From Bradyrhizobium sp. CB82 (GTDB lineage: Bacteria > Pseudomonadota > Alphaproteobacteria > Rhizobiales > Xanthobacteraceae): 64,000 nucleotides of DNA. The notes under the pieces were generated by a model. It had not been told where the DNA came from. It saw only the letters and a list, made by a program, of their open reading frames with translations, and did no database searches. The stretch covers positions 6,143,001-6,207,000 of the forward strand of contig NZ_CP121650.1 of assembly GCF_029714405.1 (NCBI RefSeq), written 5' to 3'. Each line of letters begins with the position of its first letter. Positions within the stretch are counted from its first letter, which is position 1. Both the position numbers and the translations under genes were made by a program. Below are positions 25,082 through 33,315 of this stretch, piece by piece.

Positions 25082-25184
25082 CTGAGGAGCCGCGTCAGCG
25101 GCGTCTCGAAGGATGAAGGCCCCGCTGCGACAGCTCGGCCTTCATGGTTCGAGACGGCGCTGCGCGCCTCCTCACCATGAGGGG
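25082..25184. repeat. Right part of the IS-split palindromic repeat (copy 4)
   Basis: ctgaggagccgcgtcagcgg opens the fragment and ctcctcaccatgagg closes it, with ggcgtctcgaaggatgaaggcc and ggccttcatggttcgagacggcg as pairing arms. It completes the fragment at 23548-23559. Confidence 0.82.
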
Positions 25185-25213
25185 TCAGCGGTATACGGGC
25201 TTCAGACAAGAAC

Positions 25214-25235
25214 AAGGCCCGCCGAAGCGGGCCTT
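25214..25235 (-). terminator. Intrinsic terminator of the phasin gene
   Basis: Stem AAGGCCCGC / GCGGGCCTT (9 perfect pairs) with loop cgaa, 33 bases beyond the phasin stop. Read on the minus strand it is followed by ttgttcttgtct, a T-rich tract, as expected for a rho-independent terminator. Confidence 0.85.
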
Positions 25236-25267
25236 AACAACTCCAGTTTCTCAACTCAACGCAACGA

Positions 25268-25720
25268 TCAGGCGGTCTTGTAGACCTTCGCGAAATTGTC
25301 CTGAGCGGACTTCGCGCCGTTGGCGGCGAGCTTGCCGAGGTAGTCGGTGGTCGCCTTGGCGCGCGAGACGAACACTTCGCTGCGGGCACGGAGCAGGCCG
25401 GACTGGATCTCGACGGCTTCGCTGATCGACTTGGCCGATGCGAGCTTGTCGATGCCCGAGAAGAACGCCTCGGCATCCTCGTAGATCGCCTGCTGGATGT
25501 TGCGGCTGATCTTGCCGGCCTCGGAGACGGAATCGGTCACCGCGTTCTCGATGGCGGCGGTCACCCGCTCGGAGCCAGCGAACACTTCGGCAGCGCGGTC
25601 CTTGGCGGTGTTGGCGGTCTTCTTGACGAATTCGCGTGCAGCCTCGGGAACTTCCAGGTTCTGGATGTTCTTGAACGCGTCCTTGAAGCCCTCGAAAGCG
25701 GTATTGATTTCGGTCGTCAT
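25268..25720 (-). CDS. Phasin family protein
   Basis: PHA-granule surface protein of 150 residues, all-helical and without cysteine or tryptophan. The family pattern is clear: NLEVPEAAREFVKKTANTAKDRAAEVFAGSERVTAAIENAV is the Phasin_2 core, and QSGLLRARSEVFVSRAKATTDYL the second helix. Phasins coat storage granules and limit their size. It is monocistronic, with its own terminator and a promoter region with palindromes upstream, and sits next to a class III PHA synthase. Start ATG is preceded by GGAGAG. Confidence 0.92.
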   Translation of the reverse strand: MTTEINTAFEGFKDAFKNIQNLEVPEAAREFVKKTANTAKDRAAEVFAGSERVTAAIENAVTDSVSEAGKISRNIQQAIYEDAEAFFSGIDKLASAKSISEAVEIQSGLLRARSEVFVSRAKATTDYLGKLAANGAKSAQDNFAKVYKTA

Positions 25721-25789
25721 GGGGGTCTCTCCATCCTCAATTGTCTGAGCTATGGGCTCACCCCGTCCGGATTGGCCCGGGGCACGACT

Positions 25790-25853
25790 TATATGGCACT
25801 GTTAATTGTGCGGTGCAATATCCATATTGCGATGCGATATCACGAAATCGTGA
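25790..25853 (-). promoter_or_regulatory. Phasin promoter with two perfect operator-like palindromes
   Basis: On the minus strand TTGCAC (25813-25818) and CATATA (25790-25795) are 17 bases apart, a plausible -35/-10 pair 70 bases before the phasin ATG. The palindrome GCAATAT-cc-ATATTGC (25815-25830) overlaps the -35 box, and TCACGA-aa-TCGTGA (25840-25853) lies just upstream. The first would fit repression by a granule-sensing protein of the PhaR type, which binds TGC/GCA-containing sites; this identification is inference. Confidence 0.5.
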
Positions 25854-25967
25854 ACGCCGTGGGAGGCACCAGATACCTCCCCGGCCATCGCCAGACCAAG
25901 GTTGAACAGCGCTGCCTCGTGCTGATTCCGTGTTGAACGGTGCCCTTTTACGGCTGGACGGCGCATT

Positions 25968-26561
25968 CTACTGTTGGACGGCACCTGGTAGCCCGTAGGC
26001 CTCCATCTGGGCCTGGGTCTGCGCGATGTTGTGCCCGAGCACCACAATGTCGTGGGTCTTGCCGTCGACATCCCGGACATGGTCGCGCAAGAGAGCCTCA
26101 GCCTTGAAGCCGAGGCTCTCGAACAGGGCGATCGCTGCCCGCTGGTCGACCGTCATCTGAACCGAGAGTTTTTCGAGGCCGGCACCGAGCGCGAATGCAA
26201 AGGTCTCCTGTGACAGCGCCCGCCCCACCCCCTTGCCGCGTACGTCCAGTGACACCACCATGCGGATCTCGCCGACATGGGGCGACCAGGAATGCGGGTC
26301 GCGCACCAGCGTTCCGCAGCCGACGACCTTACCGTCCTTCACCGCAAGCAGGCTCGCGATCGCGCCGCGTTCGATCTCCTTGACCCAGGCCGAGAGCACC
26401 TTCGGCTCGCTGATGTTGCGTGGCAGGAATAACAGGTCATGCGTCGGCAGCGCCTTGCCGAAGGCGAGCACGGCAGCCTCGTCCGCCGGGGACATCAGGC
26501 GGATCTCGATGTCCCCTGCATCGGTAGTGACGTGACGCGGATAGGAACGCGCTTCACTCAT
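25968..26561 (-). CDS. GNAT family N-acetyltransferase
   Basis: A 197-residue acetyl-CoA-dependent acyltransferase of the GNAT fold. The CoA-binding turn is MVVSLDVRGKGVGRALSQETF (RGKGVG, the Q/R-x-x-G-x-G/A motif), preceded by VGCGTLVR and followed by LSVQMTVDQRAAIALFESLGFK. Its start overlaps the stop of phaC by 4 bases (ATGA), so it is translated with the PHA synthase. Its substrate is unknown. Between its stop and the phasin promoter are about 115 bases with nothing notable. Confidence 0.88.
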   Translation of the reverse strand: MSEARSYPRHVTTDAGDIEIRLMSPADEAAVLAFGKALPTHDLLFLPRNISEPKVLSAWVKEIERGAIASLLAVKDGKVVGCGTLVRDPHSWSPHVGEIRMVVSLDVRGKGVGRALSQETFAFALGAGLEKLSVQMTVDQRAAIALFESLGFKAEALLRDHVRDVDGKTHDIVVLGHNIAQTQAQMEAYGLPGAVQQ

Positions 26562-27640
26562 GTCGATCTCTTCCCCAGCCAGGAATCCAGTTTCGGCCAT
26601 AGCCGCTTGATCGCGTTGGCACCGGCGACGAGAGAGACGTGGCCGCCCTTCAACATCACCTCTTCCTTGTCCTCGGACCCGATCTTCGTGATCAGATGCT
26701 TTGCGGCGTCATAGGGCACGATGTGATCGTGTTCGGCGACCGCATGCAGGATCGGCACCTTGATGTTTTCGAGCTTTGCCGCGCGTCCCCCCACCGACAT
26801 GGTGTCGTTGAAGAGCTTGTTGTCCCACATCAGGTCCTTGGTGATGGCGCGGAAATATTCGCCGGCGAGCGGCAGCGTATCGGTCGCCCAGCGGTCGAAC
26901 ATCCGGTAGGATTTCACGAACTCGTCGTTCCAGATGTTCTCCCAGAGCTGGATCTGGCTCACCGTGCGCGAGGCCGGGCGCAGCATCTCGAAGGAGGAGA
27001 GGATCATCTCCGGCGGCACGTTGCCGACGCTGTCGACGAGACGGTCGACGTCGAAATAGCGGCGATCTGAGAAATTCGAGAACAGCTTCATCTCGCGAAA
27101 ATCGATCGGCGTGGTGAAGCAGATCAGATTTTTCATCGGCCCATCCCCGAAGATCGAGCCGTAGAGCAGCGACAGCACGCCGCCAAAGCAATAGCCGATC
27201 ACGGAAACGTCCTGCTCGCCGGAATCCTGTTGCACGCGGCGGACGCAATCCGGAACGAAATCGAGGACATAGTCCTCCATGCGAAGGCTCTTCTCCTCCG
27301 GCCGCGGCGCGGTCCAGTCGAGCATGTAGACGTCGTAGCCGCGCTTGAGGAGAAACTCGATGAAGCTCTGGCCCGGCACGAGATCGAGGATGTAGCCGCG
27401 GTTGGTGGTGGCCATCACGATCAGCACCGGCACACGGTAGATCTCGTCCGACATCGGGCGGTAGTGATAGAGGCTCATCGTGCCGCGCGAATGCAGCACG
27501 TCCTTCGGCGTCGACCCGAGCGTGGGCCCTGAGGTCGAAAAATATTCGACGCCCTTGATGCTTCGCATGATGGCGCGCTGCACCTCGGACTGAATGCGCT
27601 CCGGGATCGATGCGAAATCAAGTCCCGTCGGCGCATTCAT
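26558..27640 (-). CDS. phaC: Class III polyhydroxyalkanoate synthase catalytic subunit PhaC
   Basis: Polymerises 3-hydroxyacyl-CoA into storage polyester at the granule surface. At 360 residues it has class III size (class I enzymes are near 600). The lipase-like box is IGYCFGG with nucleophile C151; D305 (AEHDHIVPYD) and H334 (KGGHVSLV) complete the triad, almost the same spacing as in the Allochromatium enzyme (C149, D302, H331). VLIVMATTNRGYILDLVPGQS and YDVYMLDW are further synthase motifs. The ATG overlaps the stop of the upstream small gene by 4 bases, which is how phaE-phaC pairs are often linked. The longer frame upstream is unlikely. Confidence 0.93.
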   Translation of the reverse strand: MNAPTGLDFASIPERIQSEVQRAIMRSIKGVEYFSTSGPTLGSTPKDVLHSRGTMSLYHYRPMSDEIYRVPVLIVMATTNRGYILDLVPGQSFIEFLLKRGYDVYMLDWTAPRPEEKSLRMEDYVLDFVPDCVRRVQQDSGEQDVSVIGYCFGGVLSLLYGSIFGDGPMKNLICFTTPIDFREMKLFSNFSDRRYFDVDRLVDSVGNVPPEMILSSFEMLRPASRTVSQIQLWENIWNDEFVKSYRMFDRWATDTLPLAGEYFRAITKDLMWDNKLFNDTMSVGGRAAKLENIKVPILHAVAEHDHIVPYDAAKHLITKIGSEDKEEVMLKGGHVSLVAGANAIKRLWPKLDSWLGKRST

Positions 27641-28017
27641 TTCGGCTCTCCGCCTTCGGAAGGGGGACGTTTGGTCCGCGGCGGTCGCGGCGCTGCCCCA
27701 ATCTGCGATCCGCTGGAAGCGGCCGACATCTGGCTGAGCATGGACTTGATCTCGCCGAGCTGGCCTTCGATGGATTGCAACCGTTCGGCAATGCCGGTCA
27801 TCTGCTCCCGGCTCGGCAGATTCATCGAGAGAAGATACTTCTCCATGAGGTCGCCGAACTGTTTCTGAGCACCCGCAGCAACGCCGCCGGCCCGATTCAT
27901 GGCCTGCGAGAATTCGGGTGTCTCCATCGCTTTGGTGGCGAACGAGTTGAAGCCTTTCTCCATCTCGCCAATCATCTTCTGCCACAAGGCGACCGGATCG
28001 TTGATCTTGTCGGTCAT
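27637..28017 (-). CDS. phaE: Short PhaE-like PHA synthase subunit
   Basis: A 126-residue hydrophilic protein ending in a coiled coil (MTGIAERLQSIEGQLGEIKSMLSQM) and a basic, proline-rich tail (PRPPRTKRPPSEGGEPK). The N-terminal DPVALWQKMIGEMEKGFNSFATK is reminiscent of phasins and of the C-terminal region of PhaE/PhaR. Class III synthases need such a partner, but true PhaE is about 360 residues, so this is a minimal form. ATG at 28017 is used since GGAGG is 6 bases upstream; an ATG two codons earlier would have no spacing. The overlap with phaC makes partnership likely. Confidence 0.75.
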   Translation of the reverse strand: MTDKINDPVALWQKMIGEMEKGFNSFATKAMETPEFSQAMNRAGGVAAGAQKQFGDLMEKYLLSMNLPSREQMTGIAERLQSIEGQLGEIKSMLSQMSAASSGSQIGAAPRPPRTKRPPSEGGEPK

Positions 28018-28183
28018 CGGCATCCTCCAATTCGAGGGCTGCGTTGCCCTTCTTTTCCGGCCATACCACACCGTTGTGACGGGCGGGTCAACCCACGAGC
28101 AGCGGCCTGGTGTCGTGCACGCGGCTTCTTTGCGACGGCAAACCGTGCAATACAATGTTGGTCGTCAGCAAGGGAACACGCCC

Positions 28184-29104
28184 GTGAATGCCTCCGCCCA
28201 TCAGCCGCCGCAGACCGTCCGCGCCAACGGCATCGACATCTGCTACGAGATTTTCGGCAACGACAATGCCGAGCCCTTGCTGCTAATCATGGGACTGGGC
28301 GCCCAGATGATCCACTGGGACGACGCGTTCTGCGAACAGCTCGCCGCCCGCGGCTTTCGCGTGATCCGCTTCGACAATCGCGACATCGGCAAGTCCAGCC
28401 ATCTGACCGGCGGCAAGCGGCTGACGCCGTTCGAGCTCTTGAAGCTGCGCTTCCTGAAGATTCCGGTGGCCGCCACATACAAGCTGATCGACATGGCCAG
28501 GGATACGGTCGGCCTGATGGACGCGCTCGGAATCAAGTCGGCGCATCTCGTCGGCGCATCGATGGGCGGCATGATCGCGCAGGAAATCACGCTGTCGTTT
28601 CCGCACCGCGTGCGCTCGCTCACCTCGATCATGTCGACGACGGGCAATCCGCGCGTGCCGCCGCCGACCCGCGAGGCGGCTGCCATGCTGATGGCGCCGC
28701 CGCCGCGCAGCAAGGAGGAATTCATCGTTCGCTACGGCCAGACCTGGAAGGTGCTGCGCGCCGGGCATTTTCCGGAGGAAGAGGCGCTCGATCCCGGCCG
28801 CGCCGAACGTGTTTTCGCGCGCGGGCTCAATCCGGCAGGCGTCGGGCGACAGCTGCGCGCCGTGCTCGCCTCCGGCAGCCGCAAGGAGCGCTTGCACAGC
28901 GTGAAGACGCCGACGCTGGTCATCCACGGCACCGTGGATCCGCTGGTGCGCCCCGAGGGCGGCAAGGACACCGCGGCGTCGATCCCCAACGCAAGACTTC
29001 TGATGATCGACGGCATGGGCCACGCGCTCCCGATGCGCTTCTGGCCGCAAATCATCGACGCCGTCGACAAGCACGCGCACGGGGCGGCAGCGAAGGCAGC
29101 CTAA
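28184..29104 (+). CDS. Alpha/beta hydrolase
   Basis: Cytoplasmic hydrolase of 306 residues, beginning at a GTG (VNASAHQPPQ); no in-frame ATG exists near it, and AGGGAA lies 8 bases upstream. Nucleophile serine is in LVGASMGGMIAQEI; IMGLGAQMIHWDD is the oxyanion strand; VIHGTVDPLVRPEGG the acid and MGHALP the histidine. The arrangement resembles aromatic-ester or carboxylesterase members such as AB hydrolases of 3-oxoadipate-enol-lactonase type. The stop codon is embedded in a perfect 14-bp stem (29101-29143). It is divergent from the PhaE-like gene. Confidence 0.85.
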   Translation: MNASAHQPPQTVRANGIDICYEIFGNDNAEPLLLIMGLGAQMIHWDDAFCEQLAARGFRVIRFDNRDIGKSSHLTGGKRLTPFELLKLRFLKIPVAATYKLIDMARDTVGLMDALGIKSAHLVGASMGGMIAQEITLSFPHRVRSLTSIMSTTGNPRVPPPTREAAAMLMAPPPRSKEEFIVRYGQTWKVLRAGHFPEEEALDPGRAERVFARGLNPAGVGRQLRAVLASGSRKERLHSVKTPTLVIHGTVDPLVRPEGGKDTAASIPNARLLMIDGMGHALPMRFWPQIIDAVDKHAHGAAAKAA

Positions 29105-29234
29105 AGCGCGATGAGATTAAGATGAATCATCATCGCGCTTTAGTCTAGGTTATTGTTTGAGCATGATCTCCGCGTGAACGCGTTCCGCGTTTGTCGCGAG
29201 GGAAAACCGCTTCACACTTTTCCGGATCATGCTC
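29101..29234. repeat. Two nested palindromic repeat units after the hydrolase gene
   Basis: Unit one: ctaaagcgcgatga (29101-29114) and tcatcgcgctttag (29130-29143) are perfect reverse complements and contain the stop codon of the hydrolase. Unit two: gagcatgatc (29159-29168) pairs with gatcatgctc (29225-29234) around a stretch with gaaaaccgcttcacacttttcc, a sequence type widely repeated in Bradyrhizobium genomes. It ends at the stop codon of the convergent gene, so it may act as a bidirectional transcription barrier. Confidence 0.75.
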
Positions 29235-29908
29235 TAGCTCTTCCTCGCGATCCAGATCACGTGGCGCGCACCACCGCCCTTTCCGGTCGCGCGGACGTTG
29301 ACTTCGTTGACGTCGAAGCCTGCGGCCCGAAGGCGCTTGGTGAAAGCCGGATTGTTCCCCGAGGACCAAACGGCGAGCGCGCCTCCCGGCCGTAACGCCA
29401 TCCGCGCCAGTTTCAACCCGGTTGCATTGTAGAGCGCGTCATTGCTCTTGCGGGTCAGCCCTTCCGGACCGTTATCGACGTCAAGGAGAATGGCATCAAA
29501 GGCCGATTGGTGCGCTCGAATGATTTCGGAGACATCTGTCTCCCGGATACTCACACGAGGATCATCGAGGCTCTCGCCAAAGACTTGAGCCATCGGGCCT
29601 CGCGCCCAGGCGACCACCGTAGGCACGAGCTCCGACACCAAGATCTGCGCCTTGCTTCCGAGCACGGCGAGCGCCGCACGTAACGTAAAGCCCATGCCCA
29701 ATCCGCCGATGAGGACGACGGGCTTGGCGACCTTCTCGATCTGTTTGGCCGCAAGCGTCGCGAGTGCGGCCTCCGAGCCCGACAGGCGGCTGTTCATCAG
29801 CTCGTTGGTGCCGAGCATGATGGAGAACTCTTTGCCGCGGCGCATCAGGCGAAGCTCGCCATCGGAGCCGGGGATCCGTGCGGTATCGATCTTTTCCCAG
29901 GGAATCAT
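29234..29908 (-). CDS. Spermidine synthase-like methyltransferase-fold protein
   Basis: A 224-residue protein of the polyamine synthase/SAM-methyltransferase fold. Cofactor-binding motif I is VVLIGGLGMGFTLRAAL; ILVSELVPTVVAWAR is motif post-I with the acid; DAILLDVDNGPEGL replaces the catalytic region. It lacks the N-terminal beta-barrel and the D-x-Y/putrescine gate of real spermidine synthases, so it is probably a methyltransferase-fold protein of another role. ELRLMRRGKEFSIMLGTNELMNSR fits the family. It may be co-transcribed with the P450-reductase gene ending upstream, 41 bases away. Confidence 0.75.
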   Translation of the reverse strand: MIPWEKIDTARIPGSDGELRLMRRGKEFSIMLGTNELMNSRLSGSEAALATLAAKQIEKVAKPVVLIGGLGMGFTLRAALAVLGSKAQILVSELVPTVVAWARGPMAQVFGESLDDPRVSIRETDVSEIIRAHQSAFDAILLDVDNGPEGLTRKSNDALYNATGLKLARMALRPGGALAVWSSGNNPAFTKRLRAAGFDVNEVNVRATGKGGGARHVIWIARKS

Positions 29909-29949
29909 GCGAAAGCTTTAGCACGATTTGTTTCGAAGCGCGGCTCGGG

Positions 29950-32900
29950 TTACCCGCCCGCCCAGACGTCGAGCACGTAGCGGTTCTTCGCGCCGAGCTC
30001 CTCGATCCAGCGCGCGCCGCCAGCGGCATCGCTGCCGCTCTTCTCGCGATAGATCGCCACCAGCGCCGCCTTCACGTCGGGCTCCATCTTGCCGCCATCG
30101 CCGCAGACATAGATGATCGCGCCCTGCTCGATCAGGGCCCAGACCTTATCTTTCTGCGCGGCGAGAAGGTGCTGTACGTAGGTCTTCGGACCGTCCGCGC
30201 GCGAGAACGCGGTGAAGAGCTCGGTGATGCCGCTCGCCTCCAACGCCTGCAATTCGTCCCGATAGAGATAGTCCTGGTCCGGATGGCGGCAGCCGAAGAA
30301 CAGCATAGCCCGCTCAAGGCCGGCGCCCTTGGCCTTGCGCGCGGCGCGCTCCTGGAGGAAGCCGCGGAACGGCGCAAGACCCGTACCCGGGCCGATCATG
30401 ATGATCGGCACCGACGAATCGTCCGGCAGGCGGAATCCGGCCTTGGTTTCGCGCACCGTGGCGTAGATCGTGTCGCCGGCGCGGCGATCGCTGAGATAGT
30501 TCGAACAGACGCCCTTGTAGATGCCGCGACTTGAAGCGGCCGGGCCGCCGACCACGCCGACGGTAACGCTGCAGCGCGTAGGATCGACCGAGGGCGAGGA
30601 CGAGATAGAGTAGTAGCGCGGCGCAAGCAGCGAGAGCATTTCGAGATAGACATGGAACGGCAGCTCGCAGGCCGGATATTCGATCAAGAGATCGAATACC
30701 GATTTGCGCTTGGCCAGGATCTCGGCGCGGTAGCGCTCGCCGGCCTCCGCGTCGTCGCAGACGAAGGCGAGCAGCTTCGGTTTGGTCACCGGACAGCGCG
30801 TGTTCTCCGACATGATCTGGATCTGCTTGCGCGTCGCGACCTGCTGGAGCTCGACGAAATCGGTGAGGAGCTGACCGACCGACAGACCCTCGCCGACGGG
30901 CAATTGCGCGCGGCGGCCTTCAGCCACGGCGAGTTTGATCTGGTCGGCCGGCAGGAAACCGAAGCGGCGCGCAACTGCATCGACCAGCGCAGGATCGTTG
31001 CGCGGCACCACGCTGAGATGGTCGCCGACGCGGTAGCTCATGCCTTGCGGCAACTGCACCTCGATATGGCGCGTCGAGCGCTCGGACGGATTGGGACCGC
31101 CCTTGCTCTGGAGTTCGTCATTGACCAGCACCTTCATCGCCGCCGTGCCTCCGAGCGCAGCGATCGCGTTGACTGCACCGGGCGCGACGGGCTCGACCTT
31201 GTACAGCGGCTCGTCATCGGCGTTGCGGCTGAAATTTGCCGTCAGCCCCCACTCCTTCACGGCCGCGGGCGCGGCAGCGACGAACCATTTTTCGAACTGG
31301 CCGTCGAGATCGCTCCGCGCATCGCCCTCGCCGCGCGCATAGAGGCTGCGCGCACCATGGGCAGCCAGCTGCTCGTCGATGAAGCGCGGCACGGATTGAT
31401 AGGTGGCGGCCCAGTCGCTGTTGCCGCAACCGAACACAGCGTAGCGCACTTTCGAGAGCGCGTCCTTCGGCATGTCGCCATGCAGCCATTTGACGAACTC
31501 CGTGGCATTGTCCGGCGGCGCACCGTTGTAGGAGGCGCAGAAGATCAGCACGCCGCCCTTGTCCGGCAGCTTGCCGGCATGGTCGTCCAGCGGCGCAAGC
31601 TTGCTGGCGAAGCCATTGACCTGCGCGAGATCGGCAACGCGCGCTGCCAGTTCCTCGGCCGTGCCGAGATTGGAGCCATAGAGCACCAGCAGCGGCGTGT
31701 TGTGCCCGGGGCGCGTGGTGGCGCGCGGTGCGGCCGCTCCCGCGCTCGCAGTCGCCGCGGCAGGGCCGGAATAGGCGCCGCGTTCGCGATCGGCGCGCGG
31801 ACGGACCTTGATCTTGAATCCTTCCGGCTTGATGGTCAGCGTTTCCTTCAGCTGCATCTGGTAGCGCTGATGGTCGATCAGCCTGAAGCGCTGGAGGATC
31901 ATGCCGAGCGCAAGCGCAGCCTCGTGCATGGCAAAGCCGCGGCCGATGCAGGCGCGCTGGCCGTTGCCGAACGGCTTCCAGGCATTGACGGGGCGCTTGG
32001 CCTCCGCCTCGCGGCTGAAGTTCTCTGGATCGAAGGCATCGGGGTTGGGTCCCCAGACGCTGGGATCGCGATGCAGCGCCGTCACCAGGATCGTGGTGAA
32101 GGTGCCCTTCTTCAGCTTGTACTTGCCGCCGCCGATCGTCTCGTCCTTCAGCGGCGAGATGCCATAGGCGGGCGCCGGCGGCCAAAGCCGCAGCGCCTCC
32201 TTCAAAACCTGCGTGATGTAGGTGAGCTGCGTCACCTGTTGATAGGTCGGCTTGGCGTTGACGTCAGGACCGAAGACGCGGTCGACCTCGTCATAGGCCT
32301 TCTTGAGGATATCCGGGTGCTTGAGCAGCGCAAAGATCGTGTAGGACAACAGACCGCTGGTGGTTTCGTGCCCCGCGATCAGGAACGTATTGATCTGGTA
32401 GCGGATGTTGACGTCGTCGAGCTGCTCGCCGGTCGTGCGGTCGACGCCGGTCATCATGGCTGCGAGCATGTCCTTCTTGCCGTCTGAGCCTTCCGCGGCT
32501 TTGCGCCGCTCGGCGATGATCTCGTCGACCATCTTGTTCATGAAGGCGACGTCCTCATGAAGCGTCTTCCGCCGCTTCTGCATCCAGAGCCGCTCGAACG
32601 GCAGGCCGCGGGTCATCATGATGGTTTCGAGCGAGCGCACCAGCGACTCGACGAAGGGATGGTAGTCGCGCCGGTAGAAGGAATTGAAGCGGTAGTCGAA
32701 GCCGCAGAGACCGATCGTATCCAGCGTCAGCGCGGTCATGTCGTGGACCACGTCGATTTCGTCATCGGCGTTGAGCCGCTCCCATTTCTTGACCAGCTGC
32801 TCGGCGATATCGACCATGCTCGGATGATAGGACTGCATGGCGCGGTTGCCGAAGGGTTGGAGCAGGATGTTGTGGGCCTTGCTCCAGTTCGGCTCGTTGG

Positions 32901-33186
32901 TATCGGCCGTGAAGAGGCCGTCGCCGCCGACGGCGCGCACCCGGCGCAGCGCACCACGCACCACCTTGTCGAAGCGCTTCTCGTCGGAAAGCTCGTCGAC
33001 GAGTTCATGGCCGGAGACGATGACGATCGGCGAACCCATCATGTCGAGCCAGAAGATCGGGCCGAGCTCCTTGGCGAGACGCGTCAGGTGCTGCACGGGT
33101 GCGGCCGAATCCAGCGACAGCATGTTGCCGACCACGGGCCTGGTCGGCGGATGCGGGATTGGCTCCAGACGGTTCTTGGATGACAT
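29950..33186 (-). CDS. Self-sufficient cytochrome P450-reductase fusion (CYP102/BM3 type)
   Basis: Fatty-acid-hydroxylase-type fusion of 1078 residues, close to P450 BM3 (1049). Residues 1-470 form the P450 domain: I-helix FLIAGHETTSGLLSY, ExxR in LKEALRLWP, haem ligand C413 in FGNGQRACIGRGFAMHEA. After an A/P-rich linker (about 475-495) comes the FMN domain (LLVLYGSNLGTAEELA; FGCGNSDWAATYQ), then the FAD/NADPH domain (RYYSISSSPS; GPGTGLAPFRGFLQERAA; GCRHPDQDYLYRDEL), ending with the conserved aromatic in YVLDVWAGG. One protein thus carries all electron transfer from NADPH to haem. Likely substrates are long-chain fatty acids, fitting the lipid genes around it. Confidence 0.95.
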   Translation of the reverse strand: MSSKNRLEPIPHPPTRPVVGNMLSLDSAAPVQHLTRLAKELGPIFWLDMMGSPIVIVSGHELVDELSDEKRFDKVVRGALRRVRAVGGDGLFTADTNEPNWSKAHNILLQPFGNRAMQSYHPSMVDIAEQLVKKWERLNADDEIDVVHDMTALTLDTIGLCGFDYRFNSFYRRDYHPFVESLVRSLETIMMTRGLPFERLWMQKRRKTLHEDVAFMNKMVDEIIAERRKAAEGSDGKKDMLAAMMTGVDRTTGEQLDDVNIRYQINTFLIAGHETTSGLLSYTIFALLKHPDILKKAYDEVDRVFGPDVNAKPTYQQVTQLTYITQVLKEALRLWPPAPAYGISPLKDETIGGGKYKLKKGTFTTILVTALHRDPSVWGPNPDAFDPENFSREAEAKRPVNAWKPFGNGQRACIGRGFAMHEAALALGMILQRFRLIDHQRYQMQLKETLTIKPEGFKIKVRPRADRERGAYSGPAAATASAGAAAPRATTRPGHNTPLLVLYGSNLGTAEELAARVADLAQVNGFASKLAPLDDHAGKLPDKGGVLIFCASYNGAPPDNATEFVKWLHGDMPKDALSKVRYAVFGCGNSDWAATYQSVPRFIDEQLAAHGARSLYARGEGDARSDLDGQFEKWFVAAAPAAVKEWGLTANFSRNADDEPLYKVEPVAPGAVNAIAALGGTAAMKVLVNDELQSKGGPNPSERSTRHIEVQLPQGMSYRVGDHLSVVPRNDPALVDAVARRFGFLPADQIKLAVAEGRRAQLPVGEGLSVGQLLTDFVELQQVATRKQIQIMSENTRCPVTKPKLLAFVCDDAEAGERYRAEILAKRKSVFDLLIEYPACELPFHVYLEMLSLLAPRYYSISSSPSVDPTRCSVTVGVVGGPAASSRGIYKGVCSNYLSDRRAGDTIYATVRETKAGFRLPDDSSVPIIMIGPGTGLAPFRGFLQERAARKAKGAGLERAMLFFGCRHPDQDYLYRDELQALEASGITELFTAFSRADGPKTYVQHLLAAQKDKVWALIEQGAIIYVCGDGGKMEPDVKAALVAIYREKSGSDAAGGARWIEELGAKNRYVLDVWAGG

Positions 33187-33222
33187 TTATGTAGGTTTCC
33201 CCTGCCCGGCTCAACAAATACA

Positions 33223-33312
33223 GTCATTGCGAGGAGCGAAGCGACGAAGCAATCCAGACTGCCATGGCGGATATATTCCTGGATTGCTTTGCTTCGCTTC
33301 GCTCGCAATGAC
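33223..33312. repeat. Palindromic repeat gtcattgcgaggagcgaagc family
   Basis: gtcattgcgaggagcgaagcga ... gaagcaatccag on the left pairs with ctggattgctttgcttcg ... gctcgcaatgac on the right, an almost complete 90-base hairpin between the P450 fusion start and the epoxide hydrolase stop. This family is different from the cctcatcctgagg family; similar sequence is common between genes in rhizobial genomes. Confidence 0.82.
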
Positions 33313-33315
33313 GGC

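Noticed and set aside
27610..29148. A 512-codon plus-strand frame overlapping the PhaE-like gene and hydrolase
   Set aside because: Frame disagrees with the conserved hydrolase frame and contains arginine-rich low-complexity sequence.
30652..32487. A 611-codon plus-strand frame opposite the P450 fusion
   Set aside because: Shadow of a well-conserved gene; no recognisable domain.
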